NCBI GenBank assembly: GCA_016946835.1
Contig: JACVTC010000086.1
Location: 390,001 to 447,500, forward strand
Reading direction: 5' to 3'
DNA: 57,500 nucleotides
DNA from: Neocallimastix lanati (nom. inval.)
Lineage: Eukaryota > Neocallimastigomycota > Neocallimastigomycetes > Neocallimastigales > Neocallimastigaceae
Below, piece after piece: positions 1 to 10,400 of this stretch. The translations under genes were made by a program, and so were the position numbers. A model generated the notes under the pieces. The model saw only the letters and a list, made by a program, of their open reading frames with translations, did not search any database and was not told where the DNA came from. Each line of letters begins with the position of its first letter. Positions within the stretch are counted from its first letter, which is position 1.

Positions 1-267
<267 letters not shown>

Positions 268-273
268 AATGAA

Positions 274-1645
274 TTAATTTACAATATCTGGAAGTTTTAT
301 ATCGATTAGGATATAGGTGGCATTTTCGACTCCTTTAGGTTCTTTTCGAATTTCATAGTCTGGTTTGGGTAGAGTTTTTTTCGTCGTCGTCGTCGTCGTC
401 TTAGATTTTGTTGGAGGGAGGACAGAGGAATCTAATTCAGAAATGGAGGGTCTTTCCGGTCTTCGAATGAAATGCTTCACAAGTTTACCTTTAGCTCTCA
501 TCTTTGGTAAAGAAAATTCTTTTATAGATAGATAGATAAATAGATAGATAAATAGATAGATATAGGTATAAATTATTAAATTTTAAATTTAATAATATCA
601 AAAAAAAAAAAATAATAATAATAAAAATAAAAATAATAATAAAAAATAAAATAATAATATTATAATGATGAAATAATGATAATATTATGAAATAATGATA
701 ATATTATGATGATGATGATGATATAATAATAATATTTATAATAATAATAGTTTAAAATAAAATACATTCAAAATATTTATATATAAAAAAAAAAAAATTA
801 ATATTAAATAATAACAACAATATATATATATATATATTATTTTATATGCATATAAAAAAAAAAATTTTTTTTTTTTTTTTAATTTTATTTAATTACCTCG
901 ACTTAACTCCAATTTATATTGTTCTTCAACCCATTCGAGCGCTAATTCAATTAAGAAAAGTTTATAATCACCATCCTTAGTGGCTTTTATTATGGCATTG
1001 GTATTAACACAGGCATCAAAGACAATACAAGTTTTACCAGCTTTTTATATTTTATTTATTATTTAAAGAAAAAAAAATAAAAAATAAAAAAATAATAATA
1101 AAAATAATAATAATAATAGCAATAACAAAAAATATATATATAATGAAATAATATATATATATATAATAAAAAATAAAAAATGATATATATATATAAATTT
1201 TAAAATTTATTTTTTTAAAAAAAAATATAGTTTATTATTAAAATATTAAAAAAAATATCAATAACAATTAGTATAATTATACTAATAATTAAATAATTAA
1301 AAGAATTTCATTAAAATAATTTATCTTAAATTCTTTAAAAAAAAAAAAAAAAAAAAAAGCATTATATTTAAATTTACCTTTATCAAGGTCAGTTCTTGGA
1401 ACACTTAAACTCAATGGAACTTTATATGTAGCATTATCATCGGCTTCTATGGCTTTTCTAATCTCTTCATCCGTGGCCAAAGGTGGAGCTGGAACTTTTC
1501 CACTATGACAAATATTTATGAAAATCTTTTATATATATATTATATAGTATTGGTTAAATTAATAAAAAAAATAATAAAAATAAAAATAAAAGGTTATTTA
1601 TAAATCAATTATTTATAAATATATATATATATATATTATTATATA

Positions 1646-1717
<72 letters not shown>

Positions 1718-2772
1718 AATAATTAAATAAAATAAAATGATATGAAATCAAATAAAAAGATTCGAAATCTCTTTTAATATTAATTATTAATTGAGAAAAA
1801 ATAATTATTGAATAAGTCGTTTGAAAATATGAAATTATTAAACTAGTTAATTTTAAAATAAGAAATTAAGTATAATATAATTGAAAAATAAGTAATTATG
1901 CATAATTTATTTGAAAGTTAAGTAATAAAGCGTAGTTTAATTGAAAATAAGTAACTAAGTATAATTTAATTGATTAAGAATAATTGAATTGAATTTATAT
2001 AATTAGTGAAAAATTCATGGATAACATGTAATTTTTAAATAATTTAATTGAAAATAAGTAACCAAGTATAATTTAATTGATTAAGAATAATTGAACTGAA
2101 TTTATATAATTAGCGAAAAATTCAATGGATAACATATAATTTTTGAATAATTTAATTGAAAGTAAGTAATAATTAAATAATAATTAAATGATTTAATTGA
2201 AAATATATAATAATTAAATGATTTAATTGAAAATAAGTAATAATTAAAGAATTTAATTGAAAATATGTAATATTTAAAGAATTTACTTGAAAATATGTAA
2301 TTATTTATTAAATTAATTGAAATACTGTAAATAATAATAAATAATTGAAATTATCTTAAATTTGAAATCTAATTCTGAAATCTAAATTTTTGAAATTTAA
2401 AATTTGGAATAAAATTTATATATAAATATATATAATTTTTTATATAACAGATTTCAAATTATTTACTTTTAAACCTTCTGTAAAACCTTCAACATTTTTT
2501 TTATTATGAGTTTTAATGACAAATCCCGGTTCAGGTTGAACTTCCATTCCGAGCGAACCATTGGAATTAGTATTGGTGGACGTGGGTAATTTTATGTCTG
2601 TTTTTTTATCACTTTCTGCTTTTAAGGTGGTCAAGGCACCTAATAAGGAACCTATGGAATCTGGATTATTACCTGATAACTGATTTAATAATTTTTGAAC
2701 TTCAGGATCTTCAAGAAAACCTGGAGGTAAATCATTTATATCAAAATCTCCATAATTTTCATTCGATAACAT
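274..2772 (-). CDS. PIH1D1: PIH1 domain protein (PIH1D1/Nop17-like), four exons
   Basis: Spliced gene of 280 residues. I place exons at 2772-2467, 1525-1378, 1040-897 and 518-274. All introns are GT-AG (donors GTAAAT, GTAAAT, GTAATT) and the coding lengths sum to 281 codons in frame, ending in TAA at 274-276. Exon 1 gives an acidic N terminus and PGFVIKTHN. Exon 2 begins IFINICHSGKVPAPP and continues into VPLSLSVPRTDLDK. Exon 3 reads GKTCIVFDACVNT and LALEWVEEQYKLELSR. These are the landmark strings of the PIH1 N domain. The last exon ends in a CS-like beta strand region (PDYEIRKEP, ILIDIKLPD). PIH1D1 is known as the client adaptor of the R2TP chaperone (RUVBL1/2, RPAP3), which assembles box C/D snoRNPs, PIKKs and RNA polymerase II; the length fits (human about 290). 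Intron 1 is 941 nt. The acceptor of exon 4 was chosen because it keeps the frame (EFSLPKMRAKGK). Confidence 0.9.
1936..2165. repeat. 107-bp direct tandem duplication inside the PIH1 intron
   Basis: Two near-identical copies starting TTTAATTGAAAATAAGTAAC at 1936 and 2043, followed by a partial third start near 2150. Smaller echoes of TTTAATTGAAAATA continue to about 2300. The repeat lies wholly within intron 1 of the PIH1-like gene. Confidence 0.85.
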
Positions 2773-2934
2773 GTCTTTTTTTTTTTCTTTATATATATAT
2801 ATATATAATTTATAAATAAATATAAATTTTTAAATTTTTAATTTCAAATTTTAAATTTTAAATTTTAAATTTTCTATTAAAAAAAAAAAAAAATACTTTA
2901 TAAATAAATAAATAGAAAGAAAAAAATTATTAAG

Positions 2935-2967
<33 letters not shown>

Positions 2968-3467
2968 GTTTTTTTTTAATATTATTGATTTTTATTTTCT
3001 AAAATTTCTTATGTTTTACATAGTTTTTATGTTATACTATCATAAATTTATATGCGTAACACAAAATTATCATAGAATGAATTTTATTAATTTATTTAAT
3101 ATAGCTTAACTTTTACGGAGGACCATATAAAAATGTTTTTTTTTTTCTGATCATTATTATTGAACCAGATTTTTATCCTCTTTGTTGTTGTTAAGTCAGA
3201 TTGGACCCTTACAAAACTGCTCTTGAACTCATGTAGGCCTTATTCTCTTCATGGATGGAACTAGCCTACCTAAGACTCACCCTTTGACCATTTTCTTAAA
3301 AGTTATTTTTTTTTTTTTACTGGAATGAGGTGGGTTAGGGTTAATAGTAAAGTAGTAAGTAAATATTTATTTATTTTTCCCTTCTACTCTTATATTCATA
3401 TATTATTATTATTATTATTATTATTGTTGTTGTTGTTGTTGTTGTTGTTGTTATATTATTATTATTA

Positions 3468-3501
<34 letters not shown>

Positions 3502-4285
3502 TTTCATTTCATTTTCAATCTCCATATGTAATATGTAATAGAGACAAGGTTCAATCCTACCAAGTGCCTCTTCAGTATAACTTAACCCAATAAAATATGT
3601 AATTTTAGTAGAATATATCAACATGGATAAATGATATGTACCCATTATATCAGGAATTTCATTGAAAATGTATTAAATGAATAGTAGTTGCGCAACCTTT
3701 TCTTATAAAAAAACTTACTCTAAAAAAATCTACTATAATAATATGCATGTCAACGTGCCATAGCTGAACACTTTTAAAACTTTTCAGTAGGGATAATATC
3801 CGTCTTTGCATAAAAAAAAAAACATTTATTAAGTGTTATTGACCACCTCATTATTCCCACACTGCCCCTGAGTATAATGGTAGTAGAATTGAAGATAAAT
3901 AGATAAAGTAAATTTATTAATAAATAACGCAAATAAAATATATATATATGAATTATCTTAATATGCCACTTATTGAACATTATAATAATAATAAATTAAA
4001 TAAATATTCTAATCAAAAAGTAAAAAAAAAAAAGAAAAATATGTTTGAATTCATGGATATTTTTATACATTGAAAGTATTGGGTTTAACTATGATACAGA
4101 TGGAATAGCTAAAAAAAAAATAATATTGGAAACTAATAAAAAAAAAAGCATCTAGCTATGATATTCATTCCTTATTTAAAAAGTTTTGAAAATAAAAACA
4201 AACAAATAAACAAACAAAGAAAAAAAAAATTATGACTAAATTATTCCCTGATATTCATTCCATTATAAAGTCTTAATTTAAATAA
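2773..4285. other. Intergenic A/T sequence, no gene recognised
   Basis: Contains mononucleotide runs, a mixed TTA/TTG/TTA triplet microsatellite at about 3401-3500 and a slightly GC-richer stretch at about 3110-3350 and 3540-3880. I could not read that stretch as protein, tRNA or snoRNA. The ORFs across it are made of triplet repeats or are short and unconvincing. Confidence 0.6.
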
Positions 4286-4790
4286 TATATTAAATGAATC
4301 TTATGCTATATATAATACAATAACAGATATTATCAAAGAAAATTTAAAGGGGGATAATATCATAAATGATAATGGAATAGAATTAATTAAAGGTAGGTAG
4401 AATATATATTAACATAATAGAAAAACTAATGGTAAATAAAAATAGGAATTAATAAAGTAATATCTTAAATAATATTATTAAAAAATAATAATAAATTTGG
4501 ATTAAGCGATGAAGATAAAGAAAAATTATTGAATATAATAAATGAAAATATTAAAACTATACATGATAATATAATGATGGTAATAGATAAATTTATAGCA
4601 AAAGATATTTGAGAGGTATTAAATCAGATATTAATATAAAAATACTAGTAAAAAAAAAAAAAACACTATATTAACGTAATATCAATGATGAAGAAATCAA
4701 TATAACTGACATCATAAAAAAAATATAAAAGCAGATGAAAGAACAATTAATAAATTATCTTAAAATTTAAATGGACATATTGACTTATTT
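4286..4790 (+). pseudogene. Decayed coding relic, family unknown
   Basis: Separate plus-strand pieces read like real protein but are broken by stops and frame changes. One piece is ITDIIKENLKGDNIIN near 4320. A longer one is FGLSDEDKEKLLNIINEN with IMMVIDKFIAKDI near 4500-4610. Others are INDEEINITDIIKKI near 4685 and HIDLFMKYERLY near 4770. The helix-rich, Lys/Glu/Ile/Asn-rich style resembles a coiled or repeat protein. I do not recognise the family. It could equally be the wreck of an intron-containing gene whose exons I cannot join. Confidence 0.45.
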
Positions 4791-4880
4791 ATGAAATATG
4801 AAAGATTATACACTTTTTCGTTTTTTTTTTTTAAAAGTTTTAATCTTTACTCTAAATAAATAAATAAATACATAAAAAAA

Positions 4881-4954
4881 AAAACATACATACATACATA
4901 CATACATACATACATACATACATACATACATACATACATACATACATACATACA

Positions 4955-5021
<67 letters not shown>

Positions 5022-5025
5022 CTAT
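4881..5025. repeat. Compound CATA / AAAT tetranucleotide microsatellite
   Basis: About 18 copies of CATA (to about 4955) run directly into about 16 copies of AAAT. The open frame across it is only the repeat being translated. Confidence 0.97.
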
Positions 5026-5088
5026 ATAAATGTTCGGTGAATAATAAAAATTTTTAAAATATATAAATAAAAAGTCTAAAAGTAATTG

Positions 5089-5120
5089 TCCAATCATATT
5101 ATAGTATTATTTTGATTGGA
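5089..5120. promoter_or_regulatory. Inverted CCAAT-box pair upstream of the snoRNA cluster
   Basis: CCAATCA at 5090-5096 and its inverted form TGATTGGA at 5113-5120 lie about 200 nt upstream of the first snoRNA. CCAAT elements bind the NF-Y/HAP complex in fungi. That these drive the cluster is inference from position only; in such AT-rich DNA a chance pair is possible. Confidence 0.3.
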
Positions 5121-5320
5121 TTTTTTTTTTTTTTATTTTATTTAAATTCAACTAAGCCAATTCTAAATATTTTAATCCTCCTTCTGATTTGATTATTTGA
5201 AGTAGTATTTAATTATAATGAATTCAAAAAAAGAAAATTAAGAGCTTTAATAAAAGAAGTTCGAAATTTTTTTTTTATTTAATACGTTTAGGTTTTAAAG
5301 ATTGAATTTACTATAAAATG

Positions 5321-5434
5321 TTATTATTTAAAAATAAAACAAAATGATGTTTGCATAAACAAACTAGAGTTTCTGAATCATAATTAGTGATTATAAACCT
5401 TCATGCCCTGATTAAATTATTTTTAAATAATAAA
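5321..5434 (+). ncRNA. snR78: Box C/D snoRNA, snR78-like (25S Um2421)
   Basis: C box ATGATGT at 5344-5350, D' box CTGA at 5373-5376 and D box CTGA at 5408-5411. A perfect 17-bp external stem (5321-5337 with 5418-5434) brings C and D together. The guide CAAACTAGAGT (5360-5370) is an 11-nt antisense to the conserved 25S segment ACTCTAGTTTG. The fifth base upstream of D' pairs with the U of GACU, which by my recall is yeast U2421, the snR78 target. The second guide upstream of D was not matched to rRNA. First member of a six-snoRNA array. Spacing to the next is about 110 nt, and I see no clear exon between them. Confidence 0.85.
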
Positions 5435-5546
5435 TAGTATTAATTTTAATTTATATTTACTAAAATAATATAAATATTGTATTAATTTATTTAATTAATA
5501 AATTAATTAATAATTTATATTATTATATAAAAAAGTGGTATATATG

Positions 5547-5646
5547 AAAAATATTTTAAATGATGAAAACATCAGATAACTATAGCTGGAATTACCGGCT
5601 GAATCAAAGTGTTGAAAATGTCTGGGCACATCTGATAAATATTTTT
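5547..5646 (+). ncRNA. snR77: Box C/D snoRNA, snR77-like (18S Um578)
   Basis: C box ATGATGA at 5560-5566, D' CTGA at 5599-5602, C' GTGTTGA at 5609-5615 and D CTGA at 5632-5635. The terminal stem is 5547-5556 with 5637-5646. The guide AGCTGGAATTACCG (5584-5597) is a 14-nt perfect antisense to the universal 18S 530-loop sequence CGGTAATTCCAGCT. Counting five from D' lands on the U of GCGGU, i.e. yeast U578 (snR77 site; equivalent to E. coli U531). The second guide (ATGTCTGGGCACAT before D) was not assigned. Confidence 0.9.
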
Positions 5647-5775
5647 GCTTTATATATATCTGCTTAAAAAGATTTTCAATAATACTAAATATTTAATATT
5701 AATGATATTAAATTAATATTATTTAAATATTTATTATTATTTTTTTCAATATAAAAAGAAAAAACGTATTTTTTG

Positions 5776-5884
5776 AATATATTTTTAAATGATGGTGCGT
5801 CTTTGGACGCACTGGGCGCTGAATACATAATGTGTAGATAAAACTATAATGACCTTCAGAAAGTCATTCTGATAAAAATATATT
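5776..5884 (+). ncRNA. snR76: Box C/D snoRNA, snR76-like (25S Cm2197)
   Basis: C box ATGATGG at 5789-5795, D' CTGA at 5819-5822 and D CTGA at 5869-5872. The 12-bp terminal stem is 5776-5787 with 5873-5884. The guide GCACTGGGC (5809-5817) is antisense to 25S GCCCAGTGC. The +5 position falls on the third C, C2197 by my numbering, the snR76 target. Unusually, the RNA also holds two internal self-complementary stems: TGCGTC/GACGCA just after the C box, and AATGAC/GTCATT just before D. They would compete with or shape the guide regions. Confidence 0.85.
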
Positions 5885-6043
5885 TAAAAATGTTTTTTTT
5901 TAATTATTGAAAAATATAGTAAATGAAATTAAGTTATATTAATATGAATTATTAATATAAAAAGTTAGAAAATTAAAATTGAAGTAATAATAAAAAGGTA
6001 AGCAATGTTGTTATATTAAATGATTTAATAATAATGATATTTA

Positions 6044-6152
6044 AATTAAATATAAACGAGATGAGGACTACTGATGACGAGTCAGAAGAGTTATTCACTG
6101 TTGATAAACTTTTTTCTACCATTCATGCTTAACTGATCGTTTATATTTAATT
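6044..6152 (+). ncRNA. snR75: Box C/D snoRNA, snR75-like (25S Gm2288)
   Basis: Terminal stem of 16 bp (6044-6059 with 6137-6152). C box ATGAGGA (6061-6067, one mismatch to RUGAUGA), D' CAGA (6083-6086), C' TTGATAA (6101-6107) and D CTGA (6133-6136). The D' guide GATGACGAG (6073-6081) is antisense to 25S CTCGTCATC and places +5 on G2288, the snR75 site. The D guide CCATTCATGC (6119-6128) is antisense to 25S GCATGAATGG about 20 nt further along, so both guides would grip neighbouring rRNA. The tempting CTGATGAC at 6071 is the guide, not the C box. It sits in an intron-like segment, GTAAGC at 5998 to AG at 6232. Confidence 0.85.
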
Positions 6153-6317
6153 AAATTATATTATTTTATAATTAAAAAGCATGAAAAACAATATATATTA
6201 ATTATAATTTTTATAATTAATTTTTAATATAGATAAAAAAAGAGGTTAAAAAAGTGGCGACGAATTATATATAGAATGAACTGAAAAAGAGGTAATTATT
6301 ATACAATAAATTGTGTA

Positions 6318-6404
6318 TCTGTAATGATGACAATATTTAAAAAATAGACAAGCATATGTCTTAATATATTATGTTGAAAATTTTTTATAACGTCTGAATT
6401 GATA
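6318..6404 (+). ncRNA. snR74: Box C/D snoRNA, snR74/U27-like (18S Am28)
   Basis: C box ATGATGA at 6324-6330, D' CTTA at 6360-6363 (one mismatch), C' ATGTTGA at 6371-6377 and D CTGA at 6394-6397. The guide AGACAAGCATATG (6346-6358) is a 13-nt perfect antisense to the 18S 5' region CATATGCTTGTCT. The +5 position is A28, methylated under snR74 in yeast and U27 in mammals. No long terminal stem is visible, so the ends are approximate. It lies in an intron-like segment, GTAATT at 6292 to AG at 6486. Confidence 0.85.
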
Positions 6405-6600
6405 AACTATATATTAAAGAAAAATTATAATTAATAAATAGGAGTATTGTTGATACTAATAATTAATTGTTTATAATAATTTTTAGATATACAAAATGTT
6501 GTGAAAGTACGGAAATTGAAGTGAAGAAAATGATTGAAAATTGAACAGGTGATTTAATCCTATTTAGAGGTAACCATCAAAATGATTAATAAAAAATAGG

Positions 6601-6701
6601 GAAGCTTTTTTTAGATGATGATTTATTTTTTCACGACGGTCTAATGAAATATAATGATTAGACTGCCTGTGACAAGGCTTTAAACTGAAAAAAAAAGCTT
6701 C
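6601..6701 (+). ncRNA. Box C/D snoRNA, snR69-like guide (25S Cm2948)
   Basis: Terminal stem GAAGCTTTTTT (6601-6611) with AAAAAAGCTTC (6691-6701). C box ATGATGA 6615-6621, D' ATGA 6644-6647 and D CTGA 6685-6688. The guide TCACGACGGTCTAA (6631-6644) is a 14-nt perfect antisense to 25S TTAGACCGTCGTGA. The +5 position is the first C of GACC, C2948 by my numbering. In yeast that site belongs to snR69, which I recall as a separate locus, whereas the next cluster member there is snR73 (Cm2959). So the last position differs from yeast. The surrounding intron is GTAACC at 6570 (or GTGATT at 6549) to AG at 6782. Confidence 0.88.
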
Positions 6702-6782
6702 AGAAAGATAAATAGTTACATAGTTTAATTAATTAATTATGAAAAACTAATTTTTATTTTTTTTTATAATTATTAAATTTAG

Positions 6783-7313
6783 GTATGTTTCAAGGTTTTT
6801 GTTATATTTGTATAATATCATAAATTGAAAAAAAAAATTATAAATTAAATAAAAAATTTTAAATATTAAAAAAGGAAAAAATTAAGAATGTAAAAAATTT
6901 AAAAAAAATAGAAATTGTAAAAAAATGTAAAAAAATATAAAAATAAAAAATAAACTTTATTCTATTTTTAAAAGAAAATAAGTATAATTTATTTATTCAT
7001 TATTTTTGTGTAAAGATTAAAATTATTTTAAAGAAGTATACGTATTTGGTAAAGGGTGCATAAAAATGTTTTTTACCTATGATTTGATATAGATTATTTT
7101 ATATTATTATGAAGTATTATATAAATGTTTATAAACAAATAAAAAGACTTATCAGATGCTTTTAATAAAAAAAATATATATATGTATTGCCTTTAAATAA
7201 TTAAAAATAATTAAAAAATTATTATTGGTGTTATATTTTATATTTTTATTACATATATATATAAATATATTTTTTTTTCTCGAAAAAAATTATATATATA
7301 CGTCTTTTCCCTG

Positions 7314-7370
<57 letters not shown>

Positions 7371-7469
7371 ATATATATAAATATCTATATACATTTTTTT
7401 TTATTATTTTTATTCAATAAATTACTATAATAATAAAACAATATAAATTTATATTTATGAATGATATAA
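6783..7469. other. A/T intergenic stretch with a 48-nt poly-A run
   Basis: No gene seen. A pure A run of about 48 nt occupies about 7318-7368, just before the helicase gene. A T run of about 33 nt follows that gene at about 10869-10903. No further C/D box pair was found downstream of the cluster. Confidence 0.6.
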
Positions 7470-10400
7470 ATGACATACCCTGATATAAGTAACCTCCATA
7501 ATTTAAGAGAATTTTCCGAAATATACTCAAATAATCCATTAATAGAAGAAAATGTTAATATGAAAAGGTACCAAATATTACCTGTAAGGTATATGTCTCC
7601 TGAAAACAAGGTAATCCGAAGATTTTTAATTTATCATACTCCAGGAACGGGAAAGTCGTTTACGGCATTGTGGATCATTCTAAATTTCATAAATGTTTAT
7701 AAAAAACCTAGTATTATACTTGTCAAAAGCAAAGAAGCAATAACTGAATTTACAGAACGCGTAAAGGCATGGTATTCTTACACGTTCAATTATTATCCAC
7801 CCCTACCAAATATTGAAAATTATAAACAATTCATTAAAAAATATATTGATTTTCGTACCTATATAGCGTTTTGTAAATCCATTGGTGATGATGATGATGA
7901 TGATGATAATAATGATGATAAAAATGGTTCTAAACAGACAAGATCTAATTCTTTTTCTATCTATGATGATAGATTATTCATTATCGATGAAGTTCATCAT
8001 TTTCGTTATAATGTAGGAAATAAGGTTATCTACAATAAACTACTCTTACTTTTAAATCATATTAATAGAGGTCGCATTATATTTATGTCTGCTACTCCAA
8101 TTTTTGATAATGCCAATGAAATAATAAATTTGATTAAATTAATTAAACCTAATTTGAACTCCGCTACAGCATTAACACCGGAAGAAGTGAAAGAAGAAAT
8201 GCTTGGACACCTATCTTACTATGGACTAAATCCCCCAAATACTTTCGTGAATTATATTGGATCATATATCCCAGGTATTCAACGTTACAAAATAGTAAAG
8301 GTACCGATGCAAGGGGCTCAACTGGAAAATTATCGAAAAGTCGTTAGAGAATCGAAAAATGAAGTTAATATTGGTGTGGATTATGTGAAAGCAACACTTG
8401 GTGTCCTTCATTTGAATGATAATGATGATAATGATAATGATGATGATGATGATGATGATAATGGTAATTTAAATGTTAAATCGACTTCATCGCAATACAT
8501 TTTAAGTTATAATATTATTATTAATAGTAACCCCTTTTTACAAAATATTATAAGGCAACAATCGAAGGATCTTAAATATTACAGCTGTAAATTGTATCAT
8601 TGCCTTAAAGAAATAAATAGTAAGGAAACTCCAGATGGACCAGTATTTATCTATTGTAATATTATTGAAGAAGTTGGTATTTATTATTTTTCCGCGATAC
8701 TTTGTGCTATGGGTTATCATTATGTTTATGATGAAGAATCTTCCAATAGACATCATAATGATGAAGAGTCATCAGAATTTTCCAATTTAGAAGAGAAGAA
8801 AGTAGATAAAAAGAGTATAAATGGTGGTGGTCGTTTTCCTTCTTATCATTTTCCTTTTTATTGTGAAGATGATATTGATGATGATGAAAAATACGAATTC
8901 GCTAAACTAAAAGAAATCCGAAAGGAAAGAAATCGTAAATTTTGGAATTTCACATTTATTACGGGAGATAAACGACTTTGTCCAAACGCGATGGAACGTT
9001 TAAATATGTTTAATGATCCAAGTAACAAAAATGGATCAAAGATAAGAGTTCTTTTGGGAAGTGACGTTGTATCGGAAAGTGTCGATATTATGAATGTCCG
9101 GCAATTACATGTATTGACACCTCATTGGAATTATGAAAAAATAAATCAAATTATTGGACGAATTCGACGCGTCGGTTCGCATGATTCTCTTCCTCCTGAA
9201 CAACGATTTGCTAATATTTATTTGTACATGGCATGTGATGATGAGGTGAAGTGTTCTAATTCTAGAGAATATAGTATAGACTACTCCAAATATATTTTAT
9301 GCGAAAATAAATATAATAATGCATTAAAATATAATCAGGCACTACAAAACGCTTCTATTGAATCTTTGGTTCATGCTCATCCTAATTTAAATGATCCCCA
9401 GAATACTAACGGTGATATTGAATCTAACTTGAGTGAAAATAGAATGATGACCACTACAGGTAATAGTATAGATACAAATACTCATGAAGTTACTACCTCT
9501 CTCAATAATATTGAAGGAAATACGTTAGTTTACAATACAAATATCATTCCATCCCTACAATTACAATCTTTCTCCTCTTCTTTAAAATATTCTTCTGAAT
9601 ACCTAGATAAAATTTTACCAAAATATGTGATCGAAATAAATAAAAAGTTAATAACATATTTTTTTGAGAATAATTCTATTAGTATTGAAGATCTTTTGCA
9701 TGAAGTTCCTGCCATTAATACGTTACTTTTACCAAAATTAATAGAATACATTAACAGTAGGAAAATTGTGATAGCAGGTGGTATCTTAGAATATTCTTGC
9801 GGAATAATTTATCGTAAAGTTTCATTCGGTTATCATTTAAGTCGTAACAATATGTTTTTTGAAGATTTACTTACCCATAGTCTTCCATACTATAACCGTG
9901 ATAAAAATAAACAAATAAATGATCATTCCTCCAGTTTTATTTATGCAAAGGTAGATATTAAAGACGAGGAAATAATTTGTTTAAACGATGGATTACAAAA
10001 TGATATAAACAGAGAAGTGTATGATCAAATTATTAAATATTCTCATACTAAAAAATTATATATATTAAAATATGCTCTGCAACATAACTTATCCAATATC
10101 ACCAAATTATTTTATCCTTATTGGAAAAAAACTGATAATTTCATTTATATATCGTATTTCTCAGGTATTAAAAATACATCCTATGCTAGTAATAAAAAAC
10201 GGTCCGTGGAGGATTTTAGTTCTAATATTATTTATACCGATCTTGAATTTAAAAAATGGATGACATTAAATGATACGTCCTATTCAAAGGATATTTCAAA
10301 TCTCATGAAGGAACATTATGATGCGGTAGTAGAAAACCCATTAAAAGACCGTTATAAATATGTCTATTTGTTATGTAATGACTTTACGCTAAGGTATCGT

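Larger units (their letters stand above)
5998..6782 (+). other. Splice signals of a non-coding snoRNA host transcript
   Basis: Between the last three snoRNAs are donor/acceptor pairs that leave short exon-like pieces: AAAAAG/GTAAGC (5998) with TTTTTAATATAG (6232), GAG/GTAATT (6292) with AATTTTTAG (6486), and GAG/GTAACC (6570) with AAATTTAG (6782). The implied exons 6233-6291 and 6487-6569 have no convincing reading frame, so the host would be non-coding. The first three snoRNAs lack clear splice sites between them and may be cut from a polycistronic precursor. RNA data would settle this. Confidence 0.45.

Noticed and set aside
3325-3531. 68-codon plus-strand ORF
   Set aside because: Translation of TTA/TTG triplet repeats (poly-Leu/Tyr).
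3540-3580. GGTTCAATCC as a tRNA B box
   Set aside because: No A box at the right distance and no cloverleaf on either strand.
4852-5097. 81-codon minus-strand ORF with MYVC and IYLF repeats
   Set aside because: Direct translation of the CATA and AAAT microsatellites.
6071-6078. CTGATGAC read as a hammerhead ribozyme core or as the C box
   Set aside because: No GAAA plus stem II partner for a hammerhead. The segment is the antisense guide to 25S CTCGTCATC, and ATGAGGA next to the terminal stem is the better C box.
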